Below are positions 62,630 to 64,000 of a stretch of DNA of 64,000 nt, one piece after another (the stretch's first letter is position 1; the number at the start of each line of letters is the position of its first letter). Source of the stretch: Geobacter sp. (GTDB taxonomy: Bacteria > Desulfobacterota > Desulfuromonadia > Geobacterales > Geobacteraceae). The stretch covers positions 62,001 through 126,000 of the forward strand of contig JACOUQ010000022.1 in the NCBI GenBank assembly GCA_016177775.1, in the 5' to 3' direction. Both the position numbers and the translations under genes were made by a program. Under the pieces are notes generated by a model. The model searched no databases and had not been told where the DNA came from. It worked only from the letters and a program-made list of their open reading frames with translations.

Positions 62630-64000
62630 GTGAGATATAAATCATTCAAAATAACAAATTTCAAGGGAATAGAAGAAATTAAAATTGACCTTGCCAAAGG
62701 ACCTTCAGACAATATATTTACTTTTGTTGGATTAAATGAATCAGGAAAGACAACAATCCTTGAGGCGATTAACTTCTTTGGATATGGGTCAGAAAAGGTC
62801 GAGCCACTTCAAGTTGCTGCCTATACATCATCAAGTTACCACAACCTTATTCCTATGAGCAAAAGAGATAACTTCAATTCCAAGATAGTAATAGAGGCGA
62901 CACTAGTATTAGACTCGAATGATGAGCATAAATTTAAAGATTTTGCTGTTAAACAATTAGGTTATAAATCAATAAGTGATATTGGAGAATTTACTATATC
63001 GCAGACACTATTTTTCAAAGATTCACAATATGTCAAGCTCACGAACTACTGGAGCCCTGTTTTTGTTGCTACAAAACCTGGCAAGCGAACGGAAACCAAA
63101 GTTTCATCACATTCTTATAAAGATGAATGGCTTAAATTGATTGAGGAGATTCAGAAGCTACTTCCAAGTATCCTGTACTTTCCAAATTTTTTGTTCGAGT
63201 TCCCTGACAAAATATTCCTCAACAAGGTCAACGACGAGACAGAGAAAGATAAGTTTTACGCGCTTGTAGTTCAAGATATTCTGGATTCTTTAGATTCACA
63301 GACCACCATTAAAGATCACATTGTCGCTAGAGCCAAATCCGGAAAACTCGCTGATAAAAAAAGTTTGCAAAGCTTACTTCTAAAAATGAGTAGACACGTA
63401 ACAGAGGTGGTTTTCGGTGCCTGGAATGAAATATTTAAGCGGAAATTAGATAAGCAAATTGTCATCGGTTGGGATATTGATGAAGCTGGTGACGTATTTT
63501 TGGAGTTTAATGTCGAAGATTCAGACGGTTACTATCTAGTAAGTGATAGATCACTTGGTTTTAGATGGTTTTTTGTTTTCTTTTTGCTTACCTATTATAG
63601 AAGATATAGAAAGGACGCTTCTGAAAATGCGATTTTTCTGTTTGACGAGCCAGCCTCAAATCTCCATCCGTCAGCCCAGAATCAACTGCTTAAAAGCTTT
63701 GAAAGATTAGCTGAAAACTGTGTGATTATGTATACCACCCACAGCCACCACTTGATCAATCCTGTTTGGCTAGAAGGTGCATTCGTAGTAAAAAATGTTG
63801 GAATTGATTATGACACAGAAGTCGATGAGTACTATGCAAAGAAAACGTTAGTGACAGTGGAAAAATACAGAACCTTTGTTGCCAAACACCCAAATCAAAC
63901 TAGTTATTTTCAACCGATACTCGATGTTCTTGATTATGTCCCTTCTAGCCTAGAAGCTATACCTAATGTAGTTATGCTAGAGGGTAAAAATGATTACTAC
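62630..64000 (+). CDS. OLD-family ATPase/TOPRIM nuclease (3' end outside window)
   Basis: 457 codons are visible and the frame is open at the window end. GTG 62630 has AAGGAG eight bases upstream. The N-terminus YKSFKITNFKGIEEIKIDLA leads to Walker A GLNESGKTT (34-42). Walker B is FLFDEPASNLHPSAQ near 345, then YTTHSHHLINP. The last visible residues, VVMLEGKNDYY, match the start of a TOPRIM domain (Glu motif). The order ABC ATPase then TOPRIM defines the OLD family, which includes phage-defence nucleases such as GajA. Composition is much more AT-rich than the genes before it, suggesting transfer. A partner gene, if any, lies outside the window. Confidence 0.88.
   Translation, partial: MRYKSFKITNFKGIEEIKIDLAKGPSDNIFTFVGLNESGKTTILEAINFFGYGSEKVEPLQVAAYTSSSYHNLIPMSKRDNFNSKIVIEATLVLDSNDEHKFKDFAVKQLGYKSISDIGEFTISQTLFFKDSQYVKLTNYWSPVFVATKPGKRTETKVSSHSYKDEWLKLIEEIQKLLPSILYFPNFLFEFPDKIFLNKVNDETEKDKFYALVVQDILDSLDSQTTIKDHIVARAKSGKLADKKSLQSLLLKMSRHVTEVVFGAWNEIFKRKLDKQIVIGWDIDEAGDVFLEFNVEDSDGYYLVSDRSLGFRWFFVFFLLTYYRRYRKDASENAIFLFDEPASNLHPSAQNQLLKSFERLAENCVIMYTTHSHHLINPVWLEGAFVVKNVGIDYDTEVDEYYAKKTLVTVEKYRTFVAKHPNQTSYFQPILDVLDYVPSSLEAIPNVVMLEGKNDYY

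Overview
The window looks like a GC-rich chromosome of a Geobacter/Geotalea-type deltaproteobacterium (Desulfuromonadia). This rests on gene content and order (a GGDEF-EAL protein, lepA-lepB, miaA-hfq, a PDZ/radical-SAM DUF512 protein), a GEMM-type riboswitch in front of secreted proteins, and many short intergenic inverted repeats. No database search was possible, so the lineage is an inference.

Layout. (1) 1-3100: end of a PAS-GGDEF-EAL cyclic-di-GMP enzyme, a CCA-adding enzyme/poly(A) polymerase-type protein, and tRNA-Gly(CCC). (2) 3100-42180: about 39 kb of accessory DNA. It starts at the 3' end of tRNA-Gly and ends at a second copy of that 3' end (23 bp identical), as expected for an island integrated at a tRNA gene, although no integrase is visible. 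It holds a c-di-GMP-I-like riboswitch with terminator; a secreted Gly-rich protein; a 3718-residue secreted LamG/Ig/FN3/PKD protein with an AT-rich papain-like tip and an adjacent lipoprotein; two N-terminally truncated RHS toxins, each with a different tip and a matching immunity-type gene; two RAYT (Y1/HUH transposase) elements; a group II intron and a 5' fragment of a second copy; a PBP4-type peptidase; a GxxExxY nuclease-like gene among repeats; and a row of secreted proteins (beta-propeller, rhodanese-like, FN3-dockerin-like, cohesin/PASTA/OmpL47-like). (3) 42180-56170: core genes: a coiled-coil protein with duplicated end domains, lepA, lepB, miaA, hfq, an AI-2E family permease, a DUF512 protein, a sigma factor operon, a DEAD-box helicase, a RIO kinase, a YgjP-type metalloprotein and a DUF1456 protein. 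(4) 56180-62250: a DUF433/truncated DUF5615 pair, an EVE protein, a minus-strand pirin/amidohydrolase/FMN reductase/isochorismatase cluster, and a RelE-like toxin with HTH antitoxin. (5) 62630-64000: start of an AT-rich OLD-family ATPase/TOPRIM gene that runs off the window.

The most interesting biology is the toxin region at 4-28 kb. Three secreted or RHS-type proteins each end in a compositionally distinct tip followed directly by a small gene, the signature of polymorphic toxin/immunity pairs. The two RHS units repeat the same order: RAYT, truncated RHS, immunity gene, AACCATAAG array, group II intron. Both RAYT elements and both intron copies begin directly after the same short motif ending in GTCTACA or a close variant. 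A possible rare GGC variant of the c-di-GMP-I riboswitch precedes the whole set.
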